Assembly (NCBI GenBank): GCA_965249455.1
Contig: OZ252236.1
Span: 4,340,001 to 4,404,000, forward strand
Source of the DNA: Jiulongibacter sp024742395
GTDB lineage: Bacteria; Bacteroidota; Bacteroidia; Cytophagales; Spirosomataceae
DNA length: 64,000 nt
Direction of reading: 5' to 3'
Made by a program: the position numbers and the translations under genes. This document shows positions 26,385 through 35,623 of this stretch, piece by piece. The notes beneath the pieces are model-generated. The model did not search any database. It was not told the origin of the DNA and worked only from the letters and a program-made list of their open reading frames with translations. Position 1 is the stretch's first letter; each line of letters begins with the position of its first letter.

Positions 26385-29300
26385 CTATCTTTTATTAAAA
26401 ACTTTTAACTCAGCTATAGACACTGGTTTTTTTGATTTTAATATATATAACCTGCACTTACTTCCTTTCACTGTTTGGAATTGCAGTGTTTTGTGGCTTC
26501 CACATTTAGCGTCTGAGAGTATATCAAGCCATTTATCCCCATCCCAATATTGTATTTTGAATGACTCAATATTCTCACCCAGTTCGTTAATTTCTAATGC
26601 ATTAAATAACTGAGGGTGAAGCCACTCAAGCTCTAAATATTGATCATTAGAAGAACCTGCCTTCCAAGAAGTCTCTTCATTCTCATCATTAGCCTTGAAG
26701 GCTTCAAAACCAGGAAGTTTCTCAGTTTCGATATACATTGACGAAGCATTCATCCGAGCTATTTGAGATAAGTTTTCGCTTTTGTATTTTGGTGATGGAA
26801 ATGAGGTTTTGGGAAGATTTTCAACTTTAAATTCATAGATGCCTGACTCAATATCAAAAATGATATAACTGCCAACTGCATCACTTTTTTCTGCTCCTAA
26901 AAAAGAGACCCCTTCAGCTTTTTCTGCTAATATTCCGCTTTCAAATACCTCATTTTTTGAAATGGCAGGTAAGTATATTTTTGCAGAAGTATTTACAGGA
27001 ATCTCTATATGAAATATAGCCCCATCCCCAACCTTTTTCCAATTCACCACAATATTTCCATACAATGAGTTGTATTCAGTATTAGCAAAAGTTAAATCCC
27101 CCACTAAAGCTGGTTTTATTAGTATATTTTTCATCCCATTCTCTGAAGAGCCCGGTCTGATACCACCAAAACCTTTTATAAAGTAACCGCCTATTCCTGT
27201 ATAACAAGTGTGTATTTTACTAACGCCAACAGATGACCATCTCTCCGGCCATGTAGTTTCTCCCTGATCGATAAAGTATCCGTAACTTGGGTGATGCCTG
27301 TCTTTGAGTAGTTCATAAATCAAGTCCATTCGCTCTCCATACTCAGTAAAAAAACGAGTATATAGACCTTGCCCAGAGCTACCTGTATCATAATATGGGA
27401 ATGAGTATAAAATTTTGTCTACCAATGCCGCATACACCTTCTCTCTTTCCTCTTCGGGGGCTATGCCAGCCAATAAAGCAAAAGCTTGGTTTACTTGCTG
27501 ACCACTCACATACTCACCAGTCTCCGGATTATATGATAATTTATGCGTAGCCTCCCTTTGGACTTTCAATCTCTCGGCAAAAGTTTGCATATCTTCAGTT
27601 TTGCCTAGCTCCTTGGCTATCCTCTTAGCATTATCTAGCATAAATGCATAAATACAGTTATTGAAGTGATTTGCGTCGGGAGAGTTAGCACTTGTCCAAA
27701 AGTTACCTTTTGGAGTACACCAATCTCCTAACCCTGGAAATTCCCTTCCTCCTTGTTTTCCAGTTATAAGAGCTCCTCCAGAGTTATAATTGGAGTTTTC
27801 AAACATCCATGTCATCCACTTGTTCATAGACACATAGTTATCCTCCAAAATTTTCTTATCTCCAAGCATTCTATAGGTTTCCCAAACGGTAATCGGATTA
27901 TTAGCCTTCCACATCAAAAATGGCCTATCATTTTCATTAATTATTGCCCTTATTTGACCATCTGGTAGCTGAGCATCTCTCATAAACTGCATATATTGAT
28001 GCATGTATGCACCGCTCTCAAAGTTTGGCAAGGCATCGCCGTACATAGCGGCTACCGTTACTTCTCCCCAGCCTCTTCTTTCTCTATGTGGGCAGTCCAT
28101 CAGAATCCCATCCAAAGTGTTCGCTATATAAGTGTCAAGATTTATTTCATACATCCTATTTAATAAATCATTGGAACACTCAAATTTGCTAATTTGCTTC
28201 CTATCATTTGATATCACAAAACCTTTGATATCCTTTAGCTCCGGTTGGTATTTTAAACCATAAATAGTTATCCATCTACCACCAGCGTAGTTAAATCGGT
28301 TTGTAAAGATGCCTTTACTATCAGACCCAAAAATGTATTTACTTTTCTGATTCCAATTCATCTTAAGGCCAATCTGGTCACTAATTTCGAACAGGACCGA
28401 GTCTCCGGAAACGCCATTAAATAGATTCATTTCAAAGAAGCCTGTGTAATTTACCCCCATATCAATGGTAAAGCTTCCATCTCCATTTTTGGTCACACCT
28501 ATTGGCCTTATCTCCTTAAACTTTACTTGTGGTTCTACTATTTGCGAACTCAATTCAGCCGTAATCTCCTCGTATTCATTGCTTTTAGAAAGTCTTTTTA
28601 CTGGTATATCTTCTTTTACTATAAGTGTCTCCTTGTTATCTATCTTTGGGGCTCCAACTAACAATTTAACCGTATCCCAATCAGCATCATCGTAATCTAT
28701 AGTATTCCAGTCATCTTCTTTTTTTCTATCATCTATGGTTTCACCGCCAAAATGAAGTATATCCCAGTCACCATAGTATTCGCTCAGACTTTTTTTGCAT
28801 TTCCAAGACTCATCAGTACTTATAGAAATTTTCTCTCCTTTTACATTTAAGTAAGCTTGGACGTTAAGAGCAAAAGGAGGGTTTCTATATTCCGCTAATC
28901 TTTGCCAACGAGCCCAACCTGCAGCATGCCATATTGCAATTACATTTTTCCCTTTTACCAATTTGTCAGAAATATCATAGGTTAAATAGGGGATTCTCTT
29001 CGGCATATAAGACAATACCGGATTCAAGACATTTTCGGTTATTTTTTCACCATTCACATATAATTCGTGGTAACCATAAGAACCTATATAAATTAGTCCG
29101 GTTGATGGTGAATCTGATAGATAAAAGCTCTTCCTATACCAGTTATGATCTTTTTTTGTCTGATCACTTTTATATATCCATGACCCTTTCCAATCTTCTG
29201 GATTTAAGAGCCCTATTGAGAATTTTGCTGGTATACTCCAATCAGATTCACTTTGTGAAGCATCCCAAATTTTTACTTTCCAAAAGTATTCTTGTCCGGA

Positions 29301-29675
29301 TTTAAGAGCTGTTCCAGAGTATTCATTATTAACTGAAATTGAGCTTTCTACTTTACCAGAATTCCAAACATCTCCAATTCCTTTTGCAAGTTTTTCTTCA
29401 GAACTAGATACTAATATTTGATAAGCCCTTTGCATTTGTCCTCTGCTGAAACTTGAATCATAAATTTTCCAGCTTAGCCTAGGACTTTCATTTTCTATTC
29501 CGAGTGGATTTATACGGTATTCACATCTAAGATCACCTACGTGTACTTTCGAATTAGCCTCAAAGCTTAAACATACATATGGCGAAAGTATCCAAAGGAA
29601 GAGATAAGTTTTTCTTTTTATAAAAATCAAACTTATATTTCGACTTACGTACTTTTTGATTTCAATATTCATCAT
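26385..29675 (-). CDS. GH78 alpha-L-rhamnosidase with C-terminal F5/8-type-C domain
   Basis: This 1096-residue enzyme is distinct from the GH78 at 4235-7000. An unusually long basic leader precedes a hydrophobic stretch (about 21-40). The N-terminal domain opens with DLRCEYRINPLGI and PRLSW. The catalytic region has DCPHRERRGW (527-536, Glu532 the likely acid) and TTWPERW (807-813, Glu811 the likely base). The Asp found seven residues after the acid in the other paralogue is not conserved here (VTVA region), so its acceptor pocket may differ. The last about 125 residues form a discoidin/F5-8 type C domain probably binding sugar. It is first in the GH78-isomerase-RhaT operon, behind an inverted TTGCACAAA repeat. 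Confidence 0.9.
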   Translation of the reverse strand: MMNIEIKKYVSRNISLIFIKRKTYLFLWILSPYVCLSFEANSKVHVGDLRCEYRINPLGIENESPRLSWKIYDSSFSRGQMQRAYQILVSSSEEKLAKGIGDVWNSGKVESSISVNNEYSGTALKSGQEYFWKVKIWDASQSESDWSIPAKFSIGLLNPEDWKGSWIYKSDQTKKDHNWYRKSFYLSDSPSTGLIYIGSYGYHELYVNGEKITENVLNPVLSYMPKRIPYLTYDISDKLVKGKNVIAIWHAAGWARWQRLAEYRNPPFALNVQAYLNVKGEKISISTDESWKCKKSLSEYYGDWDILHFGGETIDDRKKEDDWNTIDYDDADWDTVKLLVGAPKIDNKETLIVKEDIPVKRLSKSNEYEEITAELSSQIVEPQVKFKEIRPIGVTKNGDGSFTIDMGVNYTGFFEMNLFNGVSGDSVLFEISDQIGLKMNWNQKSKYIFGSDSKGIFTNRFNYAGGRWITIYGLKYQPELKDIKGFVISNDRKQISKFECSNDLLNRMYEINLDTYIANTLDGILMDCPHRERRGWGEVTVAAMYGDALPNFESGAYMHQYMQFMRDAQLPDGQIRAIINENDRPFLMWKANNPITVWETYRMLGDKKILEDNYVSMNKWMTWMFENSNYNSGGALITGKQGGREFPGLGDWCTPKGNFWTSANSPDANHFNNCIYAFMLDNAKRIAKELGKTEDMQTFAERLKVQREATHKLSYNPETGEYVSGQQVNQAFALLAGIAPEEEREKVYAALVDKILYSFPYYDTGSSGQGLYTRFFTEYGERMDLIYELLKDRHHPSYGYFIDQGETTWPERWSSVGVSKIHTCYTGIGGYFIKGFGGIRPGSSENGMKNILIKPALVGDLTFANTEYNSLYGNIVVNWKKVGDGAIFHIEIPVNTSAKIYLPAISKNEVFESGILAEKAEGVSFLGAEKSDAVGSYIIFDIESGIYEFKVENLPKTSFPSPKYKSENLSQIARMNASSMYIETEKLPGFEAFKANDENEETSWKAGSSNDQYLELEWLHPQLFNALEINELGENIESFKIQYWDGDKWLDILSDAKCGSHKTLQFQTVKGSKCRLYILKSKKPVSIAELKVFNKR

Positions 29676-29823
29676 TTCTTATTTCAATTTCGTTTCAGCT
29701 AACAAACCCAACATTGCTTAAGAAAATCCACATATTTACGCTAAAGGTCTGTTTTCTCTTTGAATAATTATGTAAATGTGGCAACATAAGGGGGATAATT
29801 CAATTGACTAATTGACAATTAAA

Positions 29824-29851
29824 TTGCACAAAATGACATTACTTTGTGCAA
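29824..29851. promoter_or_regulatory. TTGCACAAA inverted repeat upstream of GH78-isomerase-RhaT operon
   Basis: TTGCACAAA at 29824-29832 is perfectly inverted at 29843-29851 with a 10-base spacer, 149 bases before the GH78 start. The left arm and its flank (through AATGA) recur right before the araC gene at 34023, which suggests control by that regulator. Confidence 0.5.
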
Positions 29852-29965
29852 CTTAACTTTCATTAAAAAGCAAAGTGGATAATGGTTAGTCTAAGATTAG
29901 TAAAAAGTAAATAATAGCTACCAGCAAAAAAAGATCTAAAATCAAGGAATACGTATTTGGGAAGT

Positions 29966-31891
29966 TCAATCAACAGATAAAGTTAAATAAAGCTCTTTGG
30001 AATTCTGGTCAAAGAAAATTTCAATAGGAATGGCTTCAACCCCAGGCACCATATTAAATGTTCTTCTGCCAGATATTTCCTTAACTTTTATAGGAGCACT
30101 CGCCCTTAATCGAACCACTCCGTTCTGCTTTTTAATAGTTATTTCATTTTCATTCACGAAAGTGACTTCCTCTACAGATGGAGAAACAATCGGTATAACG
30201 AAAGCAGTTTCTTCAAAGATCTCTTGGTTTGATTTTGCTGCAATTATTATGCTCTCCTTTGAACATTCATACCTTATTTGGAAATCTGTGGCTGTTCCCG
30301 AAACAAGTTCATTTAACTCATTTTTTAATTTACAATCAACAGAAACTTCAATGATACCATTGTTATCCGCTGACTCTAAACTAGCTTCAAGATCGAATAA
30401 ATTGGTATACCAATCTTCTCCTTTAAAGGTTTCAATTCGTGGAGTAAGAGCAATATCTTTGCCCGGTGCAGGCTGTTGATTATTCTCCTCCACCATTTTA
30501 TAAATAGCCATACTTGCTGTACAAATTAACCCCACCTTCTGATGAAATAACATTCCAAGAGCCCCTCCTGAAGCCTGGCGGTAGTTAAACTGATAATGAT
30601 ATTCAGCATCATATGCACTGACAGTTCCTCTCCAGTTTCCCCGAGAAAAAAGTATTACATCTAAGTCTTTAAAATATCTTAATCCTTCTGCCATAGTCCT
30701 TGGTAGAGCCTTTTTTGTATTTATCTCTGGAAGTCCTTTCCAATGATTAAGCAGCGTTGTCAATGGTTTAGCATGGGTGAAAGTATGGTGTATGCAAGCC
30801 TTAATGCCATGTGATACAAAGTGCGGTCCACCATGCAACAAACCATCTTTTGTACATTGTTTTAGTAATTGAGTGTTTTTAAAAGCAGCAGTTCCAAAAG
30901 CAGGGTCATAGTGAGCCATCATGGCATATGCTAGTTGACTTCCATCACACGTCCTGCTTCCCCAATAACTCCACTTATATTGCCTTGTGCCCCAACTATT
31001 ATCCCAAGCCCCATCGGGCAACATAAACTCTAAATGACTGATAAGAGATTTTGTTAAAAGTTCTAAAAAATGCTCATCTTTCTCCTTCAAGGCATACAAG
31101 ACAAGATTATTCAGGGATTCTTCCACATTATATCCTAAATCAACTCCATGAAGACCTTTCTTGCTTAGTTTATCTGAATGTGGTTTGCACTCGCCATACA
31201 ACAGGCCATCATACTCTGTAAAATACTGTTTTGACTGTTCTGCCAACTCCTTACTTTTCCTTATATATTTTTCATTATTCAGTACTTCTCCTATTATATT
31301 CAAACCATAAACTGCTGTAGCTCCATAGTTAATGTTTGTAAAAGAGATGGTGAAGTTATCATAAATGTACTCCCCGGCCTTTCCCAGTCTATTAGTCCAA
31401 CTTTCATATCTGCTCTTATCTAAAACTTGTCCATGAAAATGTAAGGCTTCTGCTAAGGCAATTGCTCCAAAAACAGTAATACCTTTCCAGGATTTGGGGT
31501 CAGGAATTACCGTCCAGCTACCATCAGCCTGTGAAACATTATTCTCTGCCCATTCCATCACTAAAATGGCAGCTTCAAGGTATTTACTTTCCCCGGTCTT
31601 ATCTGCCATATACAAAAATGGATAAAGAGCATCCATACATCTCCCATGAATATGTGAACAGGACGGACAACCCAAGGCACCATGAATCTCCAAATTTGCC
31701 TTATCAATAATCTGAAGGGTTAGCATCCCATCACACCAATCTTTCAATAGATCTTCAATTGAAGGTTTAAATTCTGATTCTGTATATCCTAAAGCATTAG
31801 ATTTCAGAAGGTCTGAAATAGAAAGTGAGGGCAAAGTTAGTCCCAGGTAACCCAATGAGGATAGTTGTAAAAATTCTTTTCGTTTCATCAT
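29966..31891 (-). CDS. Secreted protein of unknown family, possibly a toroid-type lyase or hydrolase
   Basis: This 641-residue protein has an export leader beginning MKRKEFLQLSSLGYLGL, Tat-like in shape although it has KRK rather than a twin arginine. The first about 400 residues are helix-rich with paired-helix segments (CSHIHGRCMDALYPFLYMADKTGE, YLEAAILVMEWAENN, GVDLGYNVEESLNNLVLYAL), as in (alpha/alpha) toroids. The rest is beta-rich with RGNWRGTVSAYDAEYHYQ and SGGALGML. That two-part layout recalls heparinase-type polysaccharide lyases, but I do not recognise a named family. Candidate catalytic residues include His in HFVSHGIKACIHHTFTHA and Tyr in the AEYHYQFNYRQ stretch. It lies between rhamnosidase and sulfatase genes, which supports a role in the same degradation pathway. 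Confidence 0.55.
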   Translation of the reverse strand: MMKRKEFLQLSSLGYLGLTLPSLSISDLLKSNALGYTESEFKPSIEDLLKDWCDGMLTLQIIDKANLEIHGALGCPSCSHIHGRCMDALYPFLYMADKTGESKYLEAAILVMEWAENNVSQADGSWTVIPDPKSWKGITVFGAIALAEALHFHGQVLDKSRYESWTNRLGKAGEYIYDNFTISFTNINYGATAVYGLNIIGEVLNNEKYIRKSKELAEQSKQYFTEYDGLLYGECKPHSDKLSKKGLHGVDLGYNVEESLNNLVLYALKEKDEHFLELLTKSLISHLEFMLPDGAWDNSWGTRQYKWSYWGSRTCDGSQLAYAMMAHYDPAFGTAAFKNTQLLKQCTKDGLLHGGPHFVSHGIKACIHHTFTHAKPLTTLLNHWKGLPEINTKKALPRTMAEGLRYFKDLDVILFSRGNWRGTVSAYDAEYHYQFNYRQASGGALGMLFHQKVGLICTASMAIYKMVEENNQQPAPGKDIALTPRIETFKGEDWYTNLFDLEASLESADNNGIIEVSVDCKLKNELNELVSGTATDFQIRYECSKESIIIAAKSNQEIFEETAFVIPIVSPSVEEVTFVNENEITIKKQNGVVRLRASAPIKVKEISGRRTFNMVPGVEAIPIEIFFDQNSKELYLTLSVD

Positions 31892-32296
31892 GTACTTTTA
31901 TTACCGACGTCTTTAAACAGAATGTAACTCTTTTGCCCATAAACCTAGTAACAAGAATTCATCTTTTGGAATACTCCTTTAAATACTAGAACAAAGATAC
32001 TTTTGCCTCATCACCCACATTAAAACCTTGATTTGCATCCTTATGAGTAGGACTTTCCAATTAATGAATACGGCCAGCTGAACTACCAATTTTAGTATCT
32101 CGGTGTTCTTAGTTTCTCCTTAAGCCATTTGAAAACTTGAGGTTTTAACCAAGCAGACTTTTGTCATTTTTCATCTCAAATTCTCATCTTTCAAAAGTAG
32201 TTTGACAGTGTTTTAACTCTCACCCATTTTATATTTTATCATCGATTGACCAGGATTAACTTTTAAACACAAAGAGCTCTTTAAACGGATCAATGG
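31892..32296. other. Intergenic region, nothing recognised
   Basis: This 405-base gap lies between two minus-strand genes. I see no coding frame, hairpin or copy of the shared operators. It must contain the promoter of the secreted protein at 29966-31891 unless that gene is read through from the sulfatase. Confidence 0.45.
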
Positions 32297-33754
32297 TCAG
32301 TTCAATTTTGGTGTTTGCATTACACCATTCCCATTTTCAAAGCTCCAATAGTCAATCGCATGTTTAGTTTCGTCTAACTTCAAGTTCCATTTTTTTAAAT
32401 AGTATTCTCTTGGTTTGAAATCATCTCCAATATTATTCAGGGCAGAGATCAATTTATCTTCAAGTTCATTTTGTAAAAGAGTATAAGCCGGATCTCCAAA
32501 TAGGTTGTTCATCTGAAACGGATCTCCTGTGTTATCAAATAGCTTATTTGTTCCATTTAATGTTTTGATATAAGAGTATTGCTTTGTTCGAATAGCTCGA
32601 TATTCAGGAAACGGAAATTCTCGAGTAAAGGGGTGAACATTCATTATTAATGCTGCCCGGTCTGTAGTAGAATCGGGAGACTTAACTAAAGAAGACAAAT
32701 CTGCTCCTTCTACACTAAGCGGAATATCTAATTGAGCAAGACTGAGAATAGTAGGTAAAATATCAGGTGTATTTATAGGAGCATCAACAACAGATCCACG
32801 ACTCGTTCCAATTTCGGGATATTTGATTAAAAATGGCACCTTTATAGACTCATCCCAAGCGAGTTGCTTTGTATAAGGACGTAAGCCATGGCCTCCCATC
32901 ATCTCTCCATGATCAGCCGAAAAAACAACTATTGTATTTTTTTCTAAATTTAGTTCCTTTAACTTTTCTAAAACCTGCCCAATTGCCTCATCTGTAGCTG
33001 TGCAATGACCGTAGTATCCTTGAAGTTCTTCCCGAATTTTCATTTCCATATCCTTCGGAATATTTGGGTTTAGCTTCAGTTTTTCCTTTGAATATAAAGC
33101 TTTATATTTTACTGGTGCACTCTCATGAGGGAAATGGGGTGTTGCGATAGAGATGAACAACAAAAATGGCTTCCTTTCTTTGGCCTTCTCTGTCAGATAT
33201 GCATTGGCATCGGCAGCCAAAGCAAATGGAGAATACCCCGTCCAGTATTTTTTTGAGGGGTTGTCATTTTCATAATAGGGCATGTTGTTATAATCATGCG
33301 AACACTCCAATGCTTTCCAATAATCAAAACCTTGACGTCTCTCAGGGGCAACATTGTTTTCTCTTCCATGTCCATCCAGATGCCATTTCCCAAGATAAGC
33401 TGTATTATAACCATGGGATTTAAAAATTTCGGCCATACACAACTCCTCCGATGGTAAATAAATATCGTTTAGAAACATCCCCGTGGTGGTTGGATAACGC
33501 CCTGTTAACAAAGCAGCTCTATGTGGAGTACAAACTGGTGTGACTGATACCGCATTTTTGAAATTGACAGATTCTTTTGCAAGATTATCTAAATGGGGAG
33601 TTTTTACATTTGGATCACCCGCGTAACCAAAAGTAGAAGACCTCCATTGATCGGTAAGAATATAAACAACATTGGGCTTTTGATTGCTTTGCGAAAACAA
33701 ATAGTTGCTTAAAAGAAAAAAACAAATGCCAAACAAAAAGGATCTTGTGACCAT
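32297..33754 (-). CDS. Secreted type I sulfatase with CTPHR signature
   Basis: This 485-residue sulfatase has a signal peptide ending near YLFSQ (residue 22). The opening NVVYILTDQWRSSTFG gives the first metal ligand, and the signature is CTPHR at 75-79, with Cys75 for formylglycine; the usual Ser is replaced by His, still within the C-x-P-x-R pattern. AYLGKWHLDGHG and VVFSADHGEMMGGHG supply further active-site residues. Subfamily is not assigned. The gene is monocistronic by spacing and divergent from the araC gene at 34023, with a 268-base shared upstream region. Confidence 0.9.
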   Translation of the reverse strand: MVTRSFLFGICFFLLSNYLFSQSNQKPNVVYILTDQWRSSTFGYAGDPNVKTPHLDNLAKESVNFKNAVSVTPVCTPHRAALLTGRYPTTTGMFLNDIYLPSEELCMAEIFKSHGYNTAYLGKWHLDGHGRENNVAPERRQGFDYWKALECSHDYNNMPYYENDNPSKKYWTGYSPFALAADANAYLTEKAKERKPFLLFISIATPHFPHESAPVKYKALYSKEKLKLNPNIPKDMEMKIREELQGYYGHCTATDEAIGQVLEKLKELNLEKNTIVVFSADHGEMMGGHGLRPYTKQLAWDESIKVPFLIKYPEIGTSRGSVVDAPINTPDILPTILSLAQLDIPLSVEGADLSSLVKSPDSTTDRAALIMNVHPFTREFPFPEYRAIRTKQYSYIKTLNGTNKLFDNTGDPFQMNNLFGDPAYTLLQNELEDKLISALNNIGDDFKPREYYLKKWNLKLDETKHAIDYWSFENGNGVMQTPKLN

Positions 33755-34008
33755 TTCTCAGGGTTTAAATTTCAAAAAATAAGGAATCAATTCTTAAAAT
33801 TTCCTATTAAGTGAAACTACATAATTGTACTTTTTGACTTAAAAAAAAGTAAGACTCTCCTTTGAATCATAGAAAGCATCAAAGACATATCCGATAACCA
33901 AAAGACAGGAAATTGAATAGAGCATTAAATAAAATATAATTTTTTATATTAATTATGTAAACTTATCTACTTTCAAAGAATCAAAAAATTAACATTATGA
34001 TAATTTAA

Positions 34009-34021
34009 TTGCACAAAATGA
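34009..34021 (+). promoter_or_regulatory. TTGCACAAAATGA element at araC start
   Basis: The 13 bases TTGCACAAAATGA are identical to the left arm plus flank of the inverted repeat before the GH78 operon (29824-29836). Here they end one base before the araC ATG, where a bound protein would block initiation. Confidence 0.45.
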
Positions 34022-34022
34022 T

Positions 34023-34898
34023 ATGAATGACAAATATCAAAAATATCTAATGGTCTTCGAGCAAGATGAAAAATGGGGTTTCTATATTAACAACTTAGGA
34101 AGAACTGTGATTGAAAAAAAGAGTGATTATCCTTCCTTAGGTCATCCTGGGAGTCACATGTTTTCTTGGGAAAAAGGAAGAATTTTGGATGAATTTCATT
34201 TTGTACTTATTACAGATGGTGAAGGCACATTTGAAAGTGAAGAAACTGGCATGAAAAAGATCTCAGATGGAGATGGATTTTTACTTTTCCCTGGTGTATG
34301 GCATCGATATAAACCTAATAAAAAAACCGGATGGAATGAAAGATGGGTTGGATTCTCAGGAGACATAGCCAGGCAATTTCTTTCAAACGGCTATTTTAAG
34401 TCTGAAGAACCGTTAATTATAGGTTGTAACCGAAGTACCATCCTTAACTACTTTGATTCTCTTTTTCAACTTTTCGAAAACGAACCTTTTGGATTTCAAA
34501 GGTTGGCGTCCGGCATTTGTATTCAATTGATGGCAGAATTATACAATATTCAACAAACAAACAGTAGCGATGATGATTTAAGTATGATGATATCAAGGAC
34601 AAAACACCACATGTATACAAAAATAAACGGAACTATTAATCTTAAAGAATTGGCTACAGAATTAGGCATAAGCTACTCGAAGTTCAGGAGTGACTTTAAA
34701 AAACAAACAGGCATTTCTCCTATGCAATATCATATTGCTCTAAAAATCGAAAAATCCAAACAATTGCTTCTGAGGACAAAAATGTCCCAAAAAGAAATCG
34801 CATATACTTTGGGTTTTGAGTCAGACTTTTATTTCAATCGACTTTTTAAGAAAAAAACAGGGGTAACACCAAAGATTTATAGACAACAGATAGATTAA
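34023..34898 (+). CDS. AraC-family transcriptional regulator
   Basis: This 291-residue regulator has an N-terminal cupin-type sensing domain (about 25-150, with FLLFPGVWHRYKP) and a C-terminal double helix-turn-helix (about 190-288, with INLKELATELGISYSKFRSDFKKQTGISPMQY and the second-helix signature IAYTLGFESDFYFNRLFKKKTGVTP). It most likely responds to a sugar from the polysaccharide and activates the surrounding genes. The same 13-base element lies before its own start and before the GH78-isomerase-RhaT operon, which points to autoregulation and control of that operon; this is inference. It is divergent from a sulfatase gene. Confidence 0.93.
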   Translation: MNDKYQKYLMVFEQDEKWGFYINNLGRTVIEKKSDYPSLGHPGSHMFSWEKGRILDEFHFVLITDGEGTFESEETGMKKISDGDGFLLFPGVWHRYKPNKKTGWNERWVGFSGDIARQFLSNGYFKSEEPLIIGCNRSTILNYFDSLFQLFENEPFGFQRLASGICIQLMAELYNIQQTNSSDDDLSMMISRTKHHMYTKINGTINLKELATELGISYSKFRSDFKKQTGISPMQYHIALKIEKSKQLLLRTKMSQKEIAYTLGFESDFYFNRLFKKKTGVTPKIYRQQID

Positions 34899-35623
34899 CA
34901 AATCACCCGCTTATGGTATCTTTATTTAACCTGCCTTTTTAAGTGAAAAAGTTCGACAAAAAGAATGAACTATTATATCTTTCTGATAATAAATGAATTA
35001 CATAAGACTCAAATTAATAGCATTAAATTCTCCATCAAATACCCCTAAACAACTCCAACACTACTGATTAAGGGCTCTTAAGACCGAAATTTAATTTTTA
35101 ACCAACCTTATCCTATAGATAAGTATTATACTCTTATAGAAATAATCCAGGCTAATTATTTGATGAAACACCAGAATTACAAAAACCACAGATAAAAGCT
35201 AAAAAAATGAGGATCATAGCCTGAAAATTTAAGAAGTGTCCACAGCAAAAAAAGCATGTACTAAAATTTACCCATATTTTAGATCGCTATAACTTGCAAA
35301 GTCCTTTTGAGTTCAGAAGATTCTGTAAAATCTTAAATAACTCGCTCAAACCCAATAATACACTAGTATCCAACTTGTACCAACTGAATCAGCTGATGCA
35401 ATTTCTGCATTTCATTTCATTGGTCTCACCACTTCTAAGTCTAAAGTTTGAAAACATAGCCTTGCCATATGGGTACTTTTTAAAATCATTACCCTGAAAA
35501 ATAAATCTACACGAAAATCTCAATAATTACATTTAAAAAAGGCTCTTGTACAGACAAGCACAGGATAGACCGAAAATAATAATCCGATATCATTGTAAAG
35601 ACTAAAAACATGCCCAATAAACA
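34899..35623. other. Intergenic region before fbp
   Basis: This 725-base gap contains no convincing gene; a short frame at 35294-35497 has no recognisable features. The only structure I can support is the operator-like repeat at 35548-35567 near the fbp start. Confidence 0.5.
35548..35567 (+). promoter_or_regulatory. Tandem 10-bp operator upstream of fbp
   Basis: GTACAGACAA is followed by GCACAGGATA; the second unit matches the region A consensus at 9 of 10 positions. Orientation and distance (about 56 bases before the ATG) fit the other copies. Confidence 0.5.

Noticed and set aside
35294..35497. 67-residue plus-strand frame upstream of fbp
   Set aside because: Its composition looks like translated noncoding DNA, and it has no domain or start context.
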